Positions 1-4,791 of a stretch of 5,121 bases of DNA are shown here, piece by piece; position 1 is the stretch's first letter, and each line of letters begins with the position of its first letter. Below the pieces are notes generated by a model. It had not been told where the DNA came from, did no database searches, and saw nothing but the letters and a program-made list of their open reading frames with translations. The stretch is from positions 1 to 5,121 of the forward strand of contig JAUXIR010000161.1 in assembly GCA_030620915.1 (NCBI GenBank), read 5' to 3'. Source of the stretch: Geopsychrobacter sp. Its GTDB lineage: Bacteria > Desulfobacterota > Desulfuromonadia > Desulfuromonadales > Geopsychrobacteraceae. The position numbers and the translations under genes are program-made.

Positions 1-4
1 ATCC

Positions 5-26
5 CCCAGACCCATAATTTTCTGGG
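5..26 (+). promoter_or_regulatory. Small hairpin overlapping the SD of the creatininase-family gene
   Basis: CCCAGA at 5-10 is perfectly complementary to TCTGGG at 21-26, leaving a 10-base loop. The 3' arm shares bases with the likely SD GGGAG (24-28), so pairing in the mRNA would partly hide the ribosome site. No T-run follows, so it does not look like an intrinsic terminator of an upstream gene. A six-pair stem could arise by chance, and the region to the left is outside the window. Confidence 0.3.
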
Positions 27-35
27 AGTCCTGTG

Positions 36-758
36 ATGCTCTACATGCCAGAGATGACCATGGATGAGTTTACCGCCGGGTTGCAGAAAACCCGCAGCGT
101 GCTGATCCCCTTCGGTTCGACCGAGGAGCATGGTTCCCATCTGCCGCTCGATACCGATACCCTGCATGCCATCGAAGTCGGCAAGAAGCTCAGCCGGAAG
201 CGCGCGATCTTTGTTGCCGCTCCCATCCACTACGGGGTCTGCCGCTCCAGTTCGGAACATCCCGGCACGGTGTCGATCCGCACCGAAACCCTGAAAAGCC
301 TGATCATCGATATTGTGACTTCGCTCTATCAAAAAGGCTTGCGCAAGTTCGTGCTGCTCAGCGGTCATGCCGGTGGAACGCACATGGCAACCCTGACCGA
401 TGCGGGTGAATTTCTGCTGAATCAGTTTGCCGATCTGCGCATAGCGGTGCTGACCGAGTATATGCTGGCCGCCAGAGAGGGGCGTCATTTGATTGAAACC
501 GAGGGGGATTCTCACGCCGGTGAGATTGAAACCTCACGCATCCTGCATTCTCACCCGCATCTGGTCAAGGGGCGGGCGCCGCGTGAATTCCCTGATTTCC
601 CGCTGGGGATTCTGGTTAGAAATAAACAGAAATATTGGCCGGGAGGCGTCTGGGGCGACCCGACAAAGGCCAGTGCCGACAAAGGCGCGGCGCTGGAAGG
701 GTTGGTGGTTAATGCCCTCGAACGGCTGGTGGATCAACTGGAGCAGTTCGAGGAATAG
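36..758 (+). CDS. Creatininase-family metal-dependent amidohydrolase
   Basis: A 240-residue protein, close to the usual family length of about 230-260. Family members are cytoplasmic, metal-dependent enzymes that open or cleave amide-type bonds; they include creatininase, Fapy deformylases of F420/riboflavin pathways and the mycofactocin peptidase MftE. Seen here: the N-terminal motif GSTEEHGSHLPLDTD (28-41), where E30, H32 and D41 match family metal ligands; SGHAGG (109-114) with H111; and SHAGEIETS (159-167) with E163. The common GHGGN motif reads GHAGG here, so the Asn is absent. I chose ATG at 36 because GGGAG (24-28) lies 7 bases upstream; a GTG at 33 is in frame but only 4 bases from it. 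The gene converges on coaD with a 5-base gap. No partner gene reveals the substrate, so the family is clear but the reaction is not. Creatinine itself is an unlikely substrate without other creatinine-pathway genes. Confidence 0.9.
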   Translation: MLYMPEMTMDEFTAGLQKTRSVLIPFGSTEEHGSHLPLDTDTLHAIEVGKKLSRKRAIFVAAPIHYGVCRSSSEHPGTVSIRTETLKSLIIDIVTSLYQKGLRKFVLLSGHAGGTHMATLTDAGEFLLNQFADLRIAVLTEYMLAAREGRHLIETEGDSHAGEIETSRILHSHPHLVKGRAPREFPDFPLGILVRNKQKYWPGGVWGDPTKASADKGAALEGLVVNALERLVDQLEQFEE

Positions 759-763
759 GGGAG

Positions 764-1246
764 TCAGGCGAATTTCTTGCGTAACTCCTCGACAACCTCT
801 GGCGGTACGAATTTGCCGATATCGCCGTTGTGCGAAGCGACCTCTTTAACGATCGAAGAACTTAAGTAGGCATTCTGGGTTGAAGTCATCATAAACAGGG
901 TTTCGACCTGCTGACTGATCGAGCGGTTCATCTGCGCCAGCTGGAACTCATATTCAAAGTCGGAAACAGCCCTCAAGCCGCGTAATATGACATTGGCTTC
1001 GCGCTTCACGACATAATCGACCAACAATCCATCGAAGGTATCCACCTCAAGCTGCGGATTGTCCTCGACCAGCCGACCGATCAGTTCGACCCGTTCCTGG
1101 ACGCTGAACAGGCTGTTCTTCTCTGAATTGCGCGCGACAGCGATGATCACCCGATCGAAGATTTCAAGACCACGCTGGATGATATCCATGTGGCCGTTGG
1201 TGATCGGATCGAAGGAGCCGGGGTAGATAGCGATACGTCTTTTCAT
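764..1246 (-). CDS. coaD: Phosphopantetheine adenylyltransferase
   Basis: CoaD catalyses the fourth of the five steps from pantothenate to CoA: 4'-phosphopantetheine plus ATP gives dephospho-CoA and pyrophosphate. It is a cytoplasmic nucleotidyltransferase, usually hexameric. The 160-residue length is standard. The nucleotide-binding signature GSFDPITNGH lies at 10-19, with the TxGH element T16/H19. ILRGLRAVSDFEYE (87-100) carries R89 and R92, matching the conserved substrate-binding arginines, and YLSSSIVKEVA (127-137) is the C-terminal ATP-site motif in its usual ISS-like form. The ATG at 1246 overlaps the rsmD stop as ATGA and has GAGG five bases upstream, which supports translational coupling. 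rsmD-coaD is a common bacterial gene pair. No residue of the active site appears to be missing. Confidence 0.98.
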   Translation of the reverse strand: MKRRIAIYPGSFDPITNGHMDIIQRGLEIFDRVIIAVARNSEKNSLFSVQERVELIGRLVEDNPQLEVDTFDGLLVDYVVKREANVILRGLRAVSDFEYEFQLAQMNRSISQQVETLFMMTSTQNAYLSSSIVKEVASHNGDIGKFVPPEVVEELRKKFA

Positions 1247-1830
1247 GCTGGCCTCACAGTTTGGTCACCATTGCTGGTACGGTTGCAGATCAGGTGGACC
1301 TTCGAGCGACCGTAGGTCCGTGTTTCGATCAGTTCGAGTGATTCGGGCAGTTCAAATTGCTCATCAACCGCCGATTCGGCAGAGATTATTCCATTTTGTT
1401 GCAAGAGTTGCAAGGATGCAATCTGCTTGAGGATGGGCGAGATAAGTCCTTGATTGTAGGGCGGGTCCATGAAAATCAGTTCGAAGGGTCCCTTGCGTGC
1501 GGCCAGGGGTAAAGCAGCCAGTGCGGGTTGTTTCAGCAGCTCGGCGCGACTTGCCATTTTGCAACGGGCTATATTGTCGCTGAGCAGCTTGGCCGCCTGG
1601 GGTGATGAGTCGACCAATAGCGCGCTTTGCGCGCCGCGACTTATGGCTTCGAGGCTCATGGCCCCACTGCCGGCAAACAGCTCCAGCACCCGCATATTCT
1701 GCAGACTGCCGAAACGACTGATCAGGATGCTGAAGATGGCTTCCCGCGCCCGATCGGAGGTCGGTCTGATGCCGCTGTCGGCGAATTCAGCGAGTTTACG
1801 TCCGCGGGCACTACCACTGATAATTCTCAT
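1243..1830 (-). CDS. rsmD: 16S rRNA (guanine(966)-N2)-methyltransferase
   Basis: RsmD transfers a methyl group from S-adenosylmethionine to N2 of G966 in 16S rRNA during 30S assembly. The 195-residue protein has the family layout. The N-terminal MRIISGSARGRKL start and RPTSDRAREAIFSIL (22-36) are hallmark RsmD segments. The SAM-binding loop LELFAGSGAMSLEA lies at 49-62, VDSS (73-76) contains the acidic residue after strand 2, and the catalytic DPPY motif is at 122-125. The last dozen residues after about 183 form a polar tail outside the usual fold. The ATG at 1830 is supported by AGGA (1840-1837) six bases upstream. It is the first gene of a two-gene unit with coaD and is transcribed away from dgt. 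A possible alternative is another member of the same N2-guanine methyltransferase group, but the motif set fits RsmD well. Confidence 0.97.
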   Translation of the reverse strand: MRIISGSARGRKLAEFADSGIRPTSDRAREAIFSILISRFGSLQNMRVLELFAGSGAMSLEAISRGAQSALLVDSSPQAAKLLSDNIARCKMASRAELLKQPALAALPLAARKGPFELIFMDPPYNQGLISPILKQIASLQLLQQNGIISAESAVDEQFELPESLELIETRTYGRSKVHLICNRTSNGDQTVRPA

Positions 1831-1921
1831 CGTTATTCCTACTATCCCTAATGTGCCTTATTGTGTCACAACCAGCGTTTATCATGGCAGTATGCAGCTT
1901 GTTGCGGCAAAATAGAAATCC

Positions 1922-1951
1922 ATTATCTGATTTCACCAAAGATTGGACCAA
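1922..1951 (-). promoter_or_regulatory. Candidate sigma-70 promoter for rsmD-coaD
   Basis: On the minus strand, TTGGTC (1951-1946, 3 of 6 consensus bases) is followed after 18 bases by GATAAT (1927-1922, 5 of 6). Transcription would start near 1915 and leave a leader of about 85 bases before the rsmD ATG. The -35 is weak and the call rests mainly on the -10 box. It ends just before the dgt start, so the two divergent promoters would be very close. Confidence 0.3.
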
Positions 1952-1955
1952 GGAT

Positions 1956-3089
1956 ATGCGTCAACCCGAACTTGCCAGCTATGCCGCCCGCAGCGAAGAG
2001 AGTCGCGGACGGATCTATGCCGAACCCTACAAGGACAAACGGCTCGCCTTTGAACGTGATCGCGACCGGATTATCCACTGTGCCGCCTTTCGGCGCCTGG
2101 AATACAAGACCCAGGTCTTCGTCAACCACGAAGGCGACTACTACCGCACTCGGCTGACCCATTCACTCGAGGTGGCCCAGATCGCACGTGGCATCGCTCG
2201 TGCGCTGCACCTGAATCAGGATCTGGTAGAAGCCCTCTCCCTGGCTCACGATCTGGGGCATACCCCCTTCGGGCATACCGGCGAACAGGTCTTGAATCGT
2301 CTGATGCAGGGCCACGGCGGCTTTGAACATAACCGTCAGTCACTGCGCATAGTCGACCTGCTTGAGGAACGCTACCCCGAATTCAATGGTTTGAATCTAA
2401 GTTGGGAAGTCAGGGAGGGGATCATCAAGCACACCTCCGATTACGATCAGGCCGGTTCTGAGGCCATGACCGATTTTGAGCCGCAACAACGCGCCACCCT
2501 CGAGGCCCAGATCATCGATCTGGCCGACGAAATCGCCTACAACAACCACGACATCGATGATGGCCTGAAGGCGGGTTATATCAGCCTTAAGGCGCTTTCG
2601 CAGGTCGAACTCTGGCAGGGAACTTTCCGTAGAATCGGCGAGAAATACCCGCTGATAGACGAAAAACGTCAGATTTTGCAGACCATCAGTTATCTGATTC
2701 GAGATCTGATTCAGGATCTGGTCGATACGACCGGCAGCAATATCGCGGCAGCCGCTATCGAATCCCTTGCCGACCTGCGCAACCAACCCCTGAACCTGGC
2801 GGCCTTCAGTACCGAGATGCGCGAGCAAAATCGGGAATTGAAGAAATTCCTCTATAAAAATCTCTACCGGCATCACAAGGTCGAACTGATGCGGGTCAAG
2901 GCCGAGCGCTTCTTGACCCTGCTGTTCGAAAACTACACCAGAAATCCGACTCTGCTGCCTCAGGAGTATCTGACCCGTTTCGACGAGCATGGTACTGAGC
3001 GGGTCATCTGTGACTATATCGCCAGCATGACCGACCGTTATGCTCAGGATGAATATAAACGGCTCTACGAACCCTTTGAGCGCGCCTGA
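1956..3089 (+). CDS. dgt: dGTPase-like HD-domain deoxynucleotide triphosphohydrolase
   Basis: Enzymes of this family hydrolyse dGTP, or dNTPs more broadly, to the deoxynucleoside and tripolyphosphate, adjusting the dNTP pool. The 377-residue length fits the short form of the family (about 340-380) rather than the roughly 500-residue E. coli Dgt, so the preferred dNTP is not certain. Motifs seen are SRGR (16-19), DRDRIIH (35-41), FRRLEYKTQVF (45-55) and TRLTHSLEVAQIAR (65-78) with metal ligand H69. The HD pair H98-D99 sits in AHDLGHTPFGH (97-107) with H102 and H107. FEHN (123-126) and D191 in LADEIAY complete the HD site. The C-terminal half is largely helical. The frame is open back to 1851, but homology begins around ASYAARSEESRGR, so I chose ATG 1956. 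Its ribosome site is poor: AAGGA ends one base before ATG, and a weaker GGA is 8 bases away. It converges on yhbY. Confidence 0.93.
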   Translation: MRQPELASYAARSEESRGRIYAEPYKDKRLAFERDRDRIIHCAAFRRLEYKTQVFVNHEGDYYRTRLTHSLEVAQIARGIARALHLNQDLVEALSLAHDLGHTPFGHTGEQVLNRLMQGHGGFEHNRQSLRIVDLLEERYPEFNGLNLSWEVREGIIKHTSDYDQAGSEAMTDFEPQQRATLEAQIIDLADEIAYNNHDIDDGLKAGYISLKALSQVELWQGTFRRIGEKYPLIDEKRQILQTISYLIRDLIQDLVDTTGSNIAAAAIESLADLRNQPLNLAAFSTEMREQNRELKKFLYKNLYRHHKVELMRVKAERFLTLLFENYTRNPTLLPQEYLTRFDEHGTERVICDYIASMTDRYAQDEYKRLYEPFERA

Positions 3090-3097
3090 TCGTTTTG

Positions 3098-3120
3098 GCC
3101 AGGGAGTCAGTCTGCCTGGC
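3098..3120. terminator. Hairpin between convergent dgt and yhbY, possible weak terminator
   Basis: GCCAGG (3098-3103) pairs with CCTGGC (3115-3120) across an 11-base loop, starting 9 bases after the dgt stop. The yhbY stop codon lies in the loop. Only TT follows the stem on the plus strand, and CAAAA follows it on the minus strand. It therefore lacks the T-tract of a strong intrinsic terminator in either direction. It is nevertheless the only hairpin seen in the 17-base gap and its edges. Confidence 0.3.
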
Positions 3121-3412
3121 TTGTCGGCAGCTTAATCGTCGGCTCTTGGGCCGGGCGATAAAGCAAAAAGGTGTGTCCCAGAATTTGAGCAACCGCTGAT
3201 TCCGTCTGCTCCGACAGTTCGGCCGCAACCGATTTGCGATCGGTCAGGCAGCCTTCCTGCAGTTTGATCTTGATCAACTCATGCAGCTCCAAGGCTTCAT
3301 CGGTGGCCTTGATCACTTTCTGATTCACCTCGTCTTTACCGACCATGATCACCGGCTTCAGGTGATGACCCAATCCGCGTAAAAAACGTTTCTGCTTGCC
3401 AGTTATTTCCAT
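3107..3412 (-). CDS. yhbY: YhbY-family (CRM domain) RNA-binding protein for ribosome assembly
   Basis: YhbY is a small single-domain CRM (CRS1_YhbY) protein that associates with pre-50S particles in E. coli and is taken to assist large-subunit assembly. The 101-residue product matches the family length of about 97-105. The family pattern is clear: GKQKRFLRGLGHHLKPV (5-21), then VGKDEV (24-29) in the place of the GxxG loop, ALELHELIKIKL (40-51), and GHTFLLYRP (79-87) as the final strand. The GxxG loop reads G25-K-D-E28, so its second glycine is replaced. An in-frame ATG lies 15 bases upstream at 3427, but AGGAG (3423-3419) sits within that extension, six bases before the ATG at 3412, which fixes the start here. 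The gene follows azlCD on the same strand after a gap with a hairpin and may have its own promoter. It converges on dgt. Confidence 0.93.
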   Translation of the reverse strand: MEITGKQKRFLRGLGHHLKPVIMVGKDEVNQKVIKATDEALELHELIKIKLQEGCLTDRKSVAAELSEQTESAVAQILGHTFLLYRPAQEPTIKLPTSQAD

Positions 3413-3423
3413 TTTTATCTCCT
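3413..3423 (-). promoter_or_regulatory. Strong ribosome binding site that sets the yhbY start
   Basis: AGGAG at 3423-3419 with the six-base spacer ATAAAA precedes the ATG at 3412. The upstream in-frame ATG at 3427 has only weak purine content before it, and choosing it would place this SD inside the coding region. The downstream start also gives the usual N-terminus of the family. Confidence 0.75.
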
Positions 3424-3461
3424 GCATCCAAGTGAGCTCAGATGCTCTTTAGTCGAAATTG

Positions 3462-3467
3462 ATTTTA
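3462..3467 (-). promoter_or_regulatory. Possible -10 box upstream of yhbY
   Basis: TAAAAT (3467-3462 on the minus strand) matches 5 of 6 bases of the sigma-70 -10 consensus and lies about 50 bases before the yhbY ATG. No convincing -35 is found 16-18 bases upstream. yhbY could instead be read through from azlCD. Confidence 0.2.
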
Positions 3468-3468
3468 T

Positions 3469-3505
3469 CTGAATTCGCAGGCCCTTTAGGTAGTGCCCGA
3501 TTCAG
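3469..3505 (-). terminator. Two-part stem-loop after azlD, possible attenuator or 3' end
   Basis: In the minus-strand transcript CUGAAU (3505-3500) pairs with AUUCAG (3474-3469). Directly inside it CGGGC (3499-3495) pairs with GCCUG (3482-3478) using one G-U pair, leaving a three-base bulge on the 3' side and a 12-base loop. It starts about 10 bases after the azlD stop. The sequence after the stem is AUAAAAUC rather than a U-run, so Rho-independent termination is doubtful. Protection of azlCD mRNA or partial separation of yhbY expression is equally possible. Confidence 0.35.
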
Positions 3506-3514
3506 GGGAAGTCT

Positions 3515-3838
3515 TTATAGAACATAACCGGCCAGCCAGTAAAGGGCCATGCCGAGTAAAACCGTCCCGCCCAGGCTTTTGGTCTTCAAGGCGAAGGCCA
3601 GAGTCGGGATCGCGACCAGAAATTCGGGTTTGCCGAGTTGCAATGTACGGCCGGCATTTTCACAGAAGAGCAGGGGCGCAAGCAGGGCACTCAAGATCGA
3701 AACCGGAATCAGCGCCAGCCAGTCGACCAGCCACTGCGGCAGTTTCTTATGGGCCAGGTAGAGCAACGGCAAGGTCCGCGGCAGATAGGTCACCGCACCC
3801 ATCCCGCAGAAGAGCAGGAGATAGTCGTTGAAATTCAA
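3515..3838 (-). CDS. azlD: AzlD-family small subunit of a branched-chain amino acid exporter
   Basis: AzlD (YgaH/BrnE type) is the small membrane partner of AzlC; the pair exports branched-chain amino acids and, in B. subtilis, confers azaleucine resistance. The 107-residue product is of normal size (about 100-110). About four hydrophobic segments are visible, near residues 5-28, 38-60, 71-86 and 89-106. The family motif TYLPRTLPLLYL is at 17-28, with IPVSILSALLAP (44-55) next and GMALYWLAGY (96-105) closing the protein. There is no ATG in a suitable place. The start is a TTG at 3838, overlapping the azlC stop as TTGA, with AAGGAGG (3850-3844) five bases upstream. A longer open frame on this strand reaches 4405, but that extension is azlC read out of frame. 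The overlap implies coupled synthesis with AzlC. Confidence 0.93.
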   Translation of the reverse strand: MNFNDYLLLFCGMGAVTYLPRTLPLLYLAHKKLPQWLVDWLALIPVSILSALLAPLLFCENAGRTLQLGKPEFLVAIPTLAFALKTKSLGGTVLLGMALYWLAGYVL

Positions 3839-4536
3839 CCCTTCCTCCTTCTGCGTTGCAGCAGGTAACCCAGGGTTGCTGCCGAAATCGAGGCTCCGAC
3901 AATATAGGAATCGCCGGGGAGCAGTAGATACCAGGCCACCGAAATCGCCGCCGCCAGCACGCCAGTCAGAATATATATCCGCCCCTGCAGTTGAAAAACC
4001 AACAGACAGATGAACATCCCGGTCAGGGCATAGTCGATGCCGAAGGCCCCCGGCGGGACAAACTGGCCAAGCAGGGCACCGGTGACCGTTGCAAGGATCC
4101 AGACCGCGTTGGCCAGATGATTGGTCGCCAGGGCGCTCCAGCGATCCCATGAGCCGCTGCGAAAGCGGGTCATGTTGACCGCAAAGCTTTCGTCGGTAAT
4201 CCCGTAGGCGAAGAGGGCGAGGAAACTGCGACTGATCCCGGCGAGATAAACCGCAAGGGCCGAGCTCATCAGGGTATGTCGCAGGTTGACGACAAAGGTC
4301 GTGAAAATGATTGCCGCTATCGAAGATTCGGCCGCGAGCATCGCCACACAAATAAACTGGGCACTGCCGGCAAACACCAAGATCGACATCATCGCGACGG
4401 CCCACCAGGGGATTCCGGCTTTTTGCGCCAACACGCCCAGGGCCAGGCCGATCGGAAAATAACCGATACAGATCGGCCAGGCGGCGCTGGCGCCCTGCTG
4501 AAGTGGATTGACTATGTTTTTAGTTGCCTCTTTCAT
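3835..4536 (-). CDS. azlC: AzlC-family large subunit of a branched-chain amino acid exporter
   Basis: AzlC (YgaZ/BrnF type) is the larger inner-membrane subunit that with AzlD exports branched-chain amino acids such as valine, leucine or isoleucine, and in some relatives methionine. The 233 residues fit the family (about 220-250). Signature segments are PICIGYFPIGLALGVLA (21-37), FAGSAQF (55-61), NLRHTLMSSAL (84-94) and GITDESFA (112-119). Roughly seven hydrophobic stretches are visible, for example 19-37, 46-68, 72-83, 136-158, 166-184, 187-206 and 211-225. The C-terminus ends in a basic RRRRK cluster (228-232), consistent with a cytoplasmic end. The ATG at 4536 has only a weak GAG five bases upstream, but the N-terminus aligns with the family. 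azlD overlaps its stop codon. The exact substrate cannot be read from sequence. Confidence 0.95.
   Translation of the reverse strand: MKEATKNIVNPLQQGASAAWPICIGYFPIGLALGVLAQKAGIPWWAVAMMSILVFAGSAQFICVAMLAAESSIAAIIFTTFVVNLRHTLMSSALAVYLAGISRSFLALFAYGITDESFAVNMTRFRSGSWDRWSALATNHLANAVWILATVTGALLGQFVPPGAFGIDYALTGMFICLLVFQLQGRIYILTGVLAAAISVAWYLLLPGDSYIVGASISAATLGYLLQRRRRKG
3839..3850 (-). promoter_or_regulatory. azlD ribosome binding site inside the azlC 3' end
   Basis: AAGGAGG at 3850-3844 is a full-strength SD followed by a five-base spacer and a TTG start. The same bases encode part of the Arg-Arg-Lys tail of AzlC. The strong SD probably compensates for the weak TTG codon and is the main evidence for the azlD start. 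Confidence 0.8.
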
Positions 4537-4588
4537 CGAAGCTCAGCATATGGATTTGCAGGCAAAAGACAAGGATAAAAGCCGCGTA

Positions 4589-4605
4589 ATAACATAAGAG
4601 TTATG
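4589..4605. repeat. Overlapping inverted repeats at the candidate azlC promoter
   Basis: Two short perfect inverted repeats share the same bases: ATAAC-N6-GTTAT (4589-4604) and CATAA-GAG-TTATG (4593-4605). Both cover the candidate azlC -10 box at 4596-4591. The placement is what a repressor operator would have. They are short enough to be coincidental. Confidence 0.3.
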
Positions 4606-4619
4606 GCGATTGCTGAAAA
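4591..4619 (-). promoter_or_regulatory. Candidate sigma-70 promoter for azlCD
   Basis: On the minus strand, TTTTCA (4619-4614, 4 of 6) is separated by 17 bases from TATGTT (4596-4591, 4 of 6). Transcription would begin near 4584, giving a leader of about 48 bases. The spacing is ideal and the position sensible, but both boxes are imperfect. Confidence 0.35.
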
Positions 4620-4645
4620 GAGGGTTTGCCGGTCATAGCCTTTGA

Positions 4646-4674
4646 TTGACAGGGCTTTGCCCATGCTGTAGAAG
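4646..4674 (+). promoter_or_regulatory. Candidate sigma-70 promoter for the XRE-family gene
   Basis: TTGACA (4646-4651) is a perfect -35 and is followed after 17 bases by TAGAAG (4669-4674, 4 of 6 for -10). Transcription would start near 4681, leaving a leader of about 110 bases. The spacer contains the small inverted repeat GGGC-TTT-GCCC (4652-4662). The long leader includes the symmetric element at 4724-4740. Confidence 0.4.
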
Positions 4675-4723
4675 GGAGTAACCGCCAATTATGTGTCGCA
4701 TCATCAGCGAGTCTAAGGGGACA

Positions 4724-4740
4724 TGGCATTGTCGGTGCCA
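4724..4740. promoter_or_regulatory. Symmetric TGGCA-N7-TGCCA element: sigma-54-like promoter or operator
   Basis: TGGCA (4724-4728) and TGCCA (4736-4740) form a perfect five-base inverted repeat. On the minus strand it reads TGGCAC-N5-ATGC, close to the sigma-54 -24/-12 pattern TGGCAC-N5-TTGC with the required ten bases between GG and GC. On the plus strand the match is slightly poorer (TGGCAT, then TGC). It could therefore be a sigma-54 promoter toward azlCD, one toward the regulator gene, or simply a dimeric operator. The 255-base gap 4537-4791 otherwise holds only the candidate sites listed. Confidence 0.3.
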
Positions 4741-4791
4741 ATTCTGCTGAAAGTGAATTCCTGCTATTTTATTCCTAAAAGGAGATAAACG

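Noticed and set aside
33..35. GTG start for the creatininase-family gene
   Set aside because: It is only 4 bases from the SD, whereas the next codon, ATG, has better spacing and is a stronger start.
493..849. 118-codon plus-strand frame crossing the end of the creatininase-family gene
   Set aside because: It overlaps two convincing genes in other frames and has a random, Arg/Trp-rich composition.
1469..1915. 148-codon plus-strand frame opposite rsmD
   Set aside because: It is antisense to rsmD with no domain features.
1851..1955. N-terminal extension of Dgt from ATG 1851 or 1884
   Set aside because: Neither ATG has an SD and the extra residues do not resemble the family; kept only as a start-site uncertainty.
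2122..2343. 73-codon minus-strand frame opposite the HD motif region of dgt
   Set aside because: It is a shadow of the dgt reading frame.
2397..2990. 197-codon open frame on the minus strand opposite dgt
   Set aside because: It is fully antisense to a well-conserved dgt coding region, shows no recognisable motif, and is explained by codon bias of dgt.
3413..3427. yhbY start at ATG 3427
   Set aside because: A strong SD lies inside this extension and fits the ATG at 3412.
3515..4405. 296-codon reading of azlD with a long N-terminal extension
   Set aside because: The extension is azlC read in another frame; the membrane-protein motifs of azlD begin only at the TTG at 3838.
4603..4638. Short frame beginning MAIAEK in the azlC/regulator gap
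   Set aside because: It has only 11 codons, no SD and no special composition.
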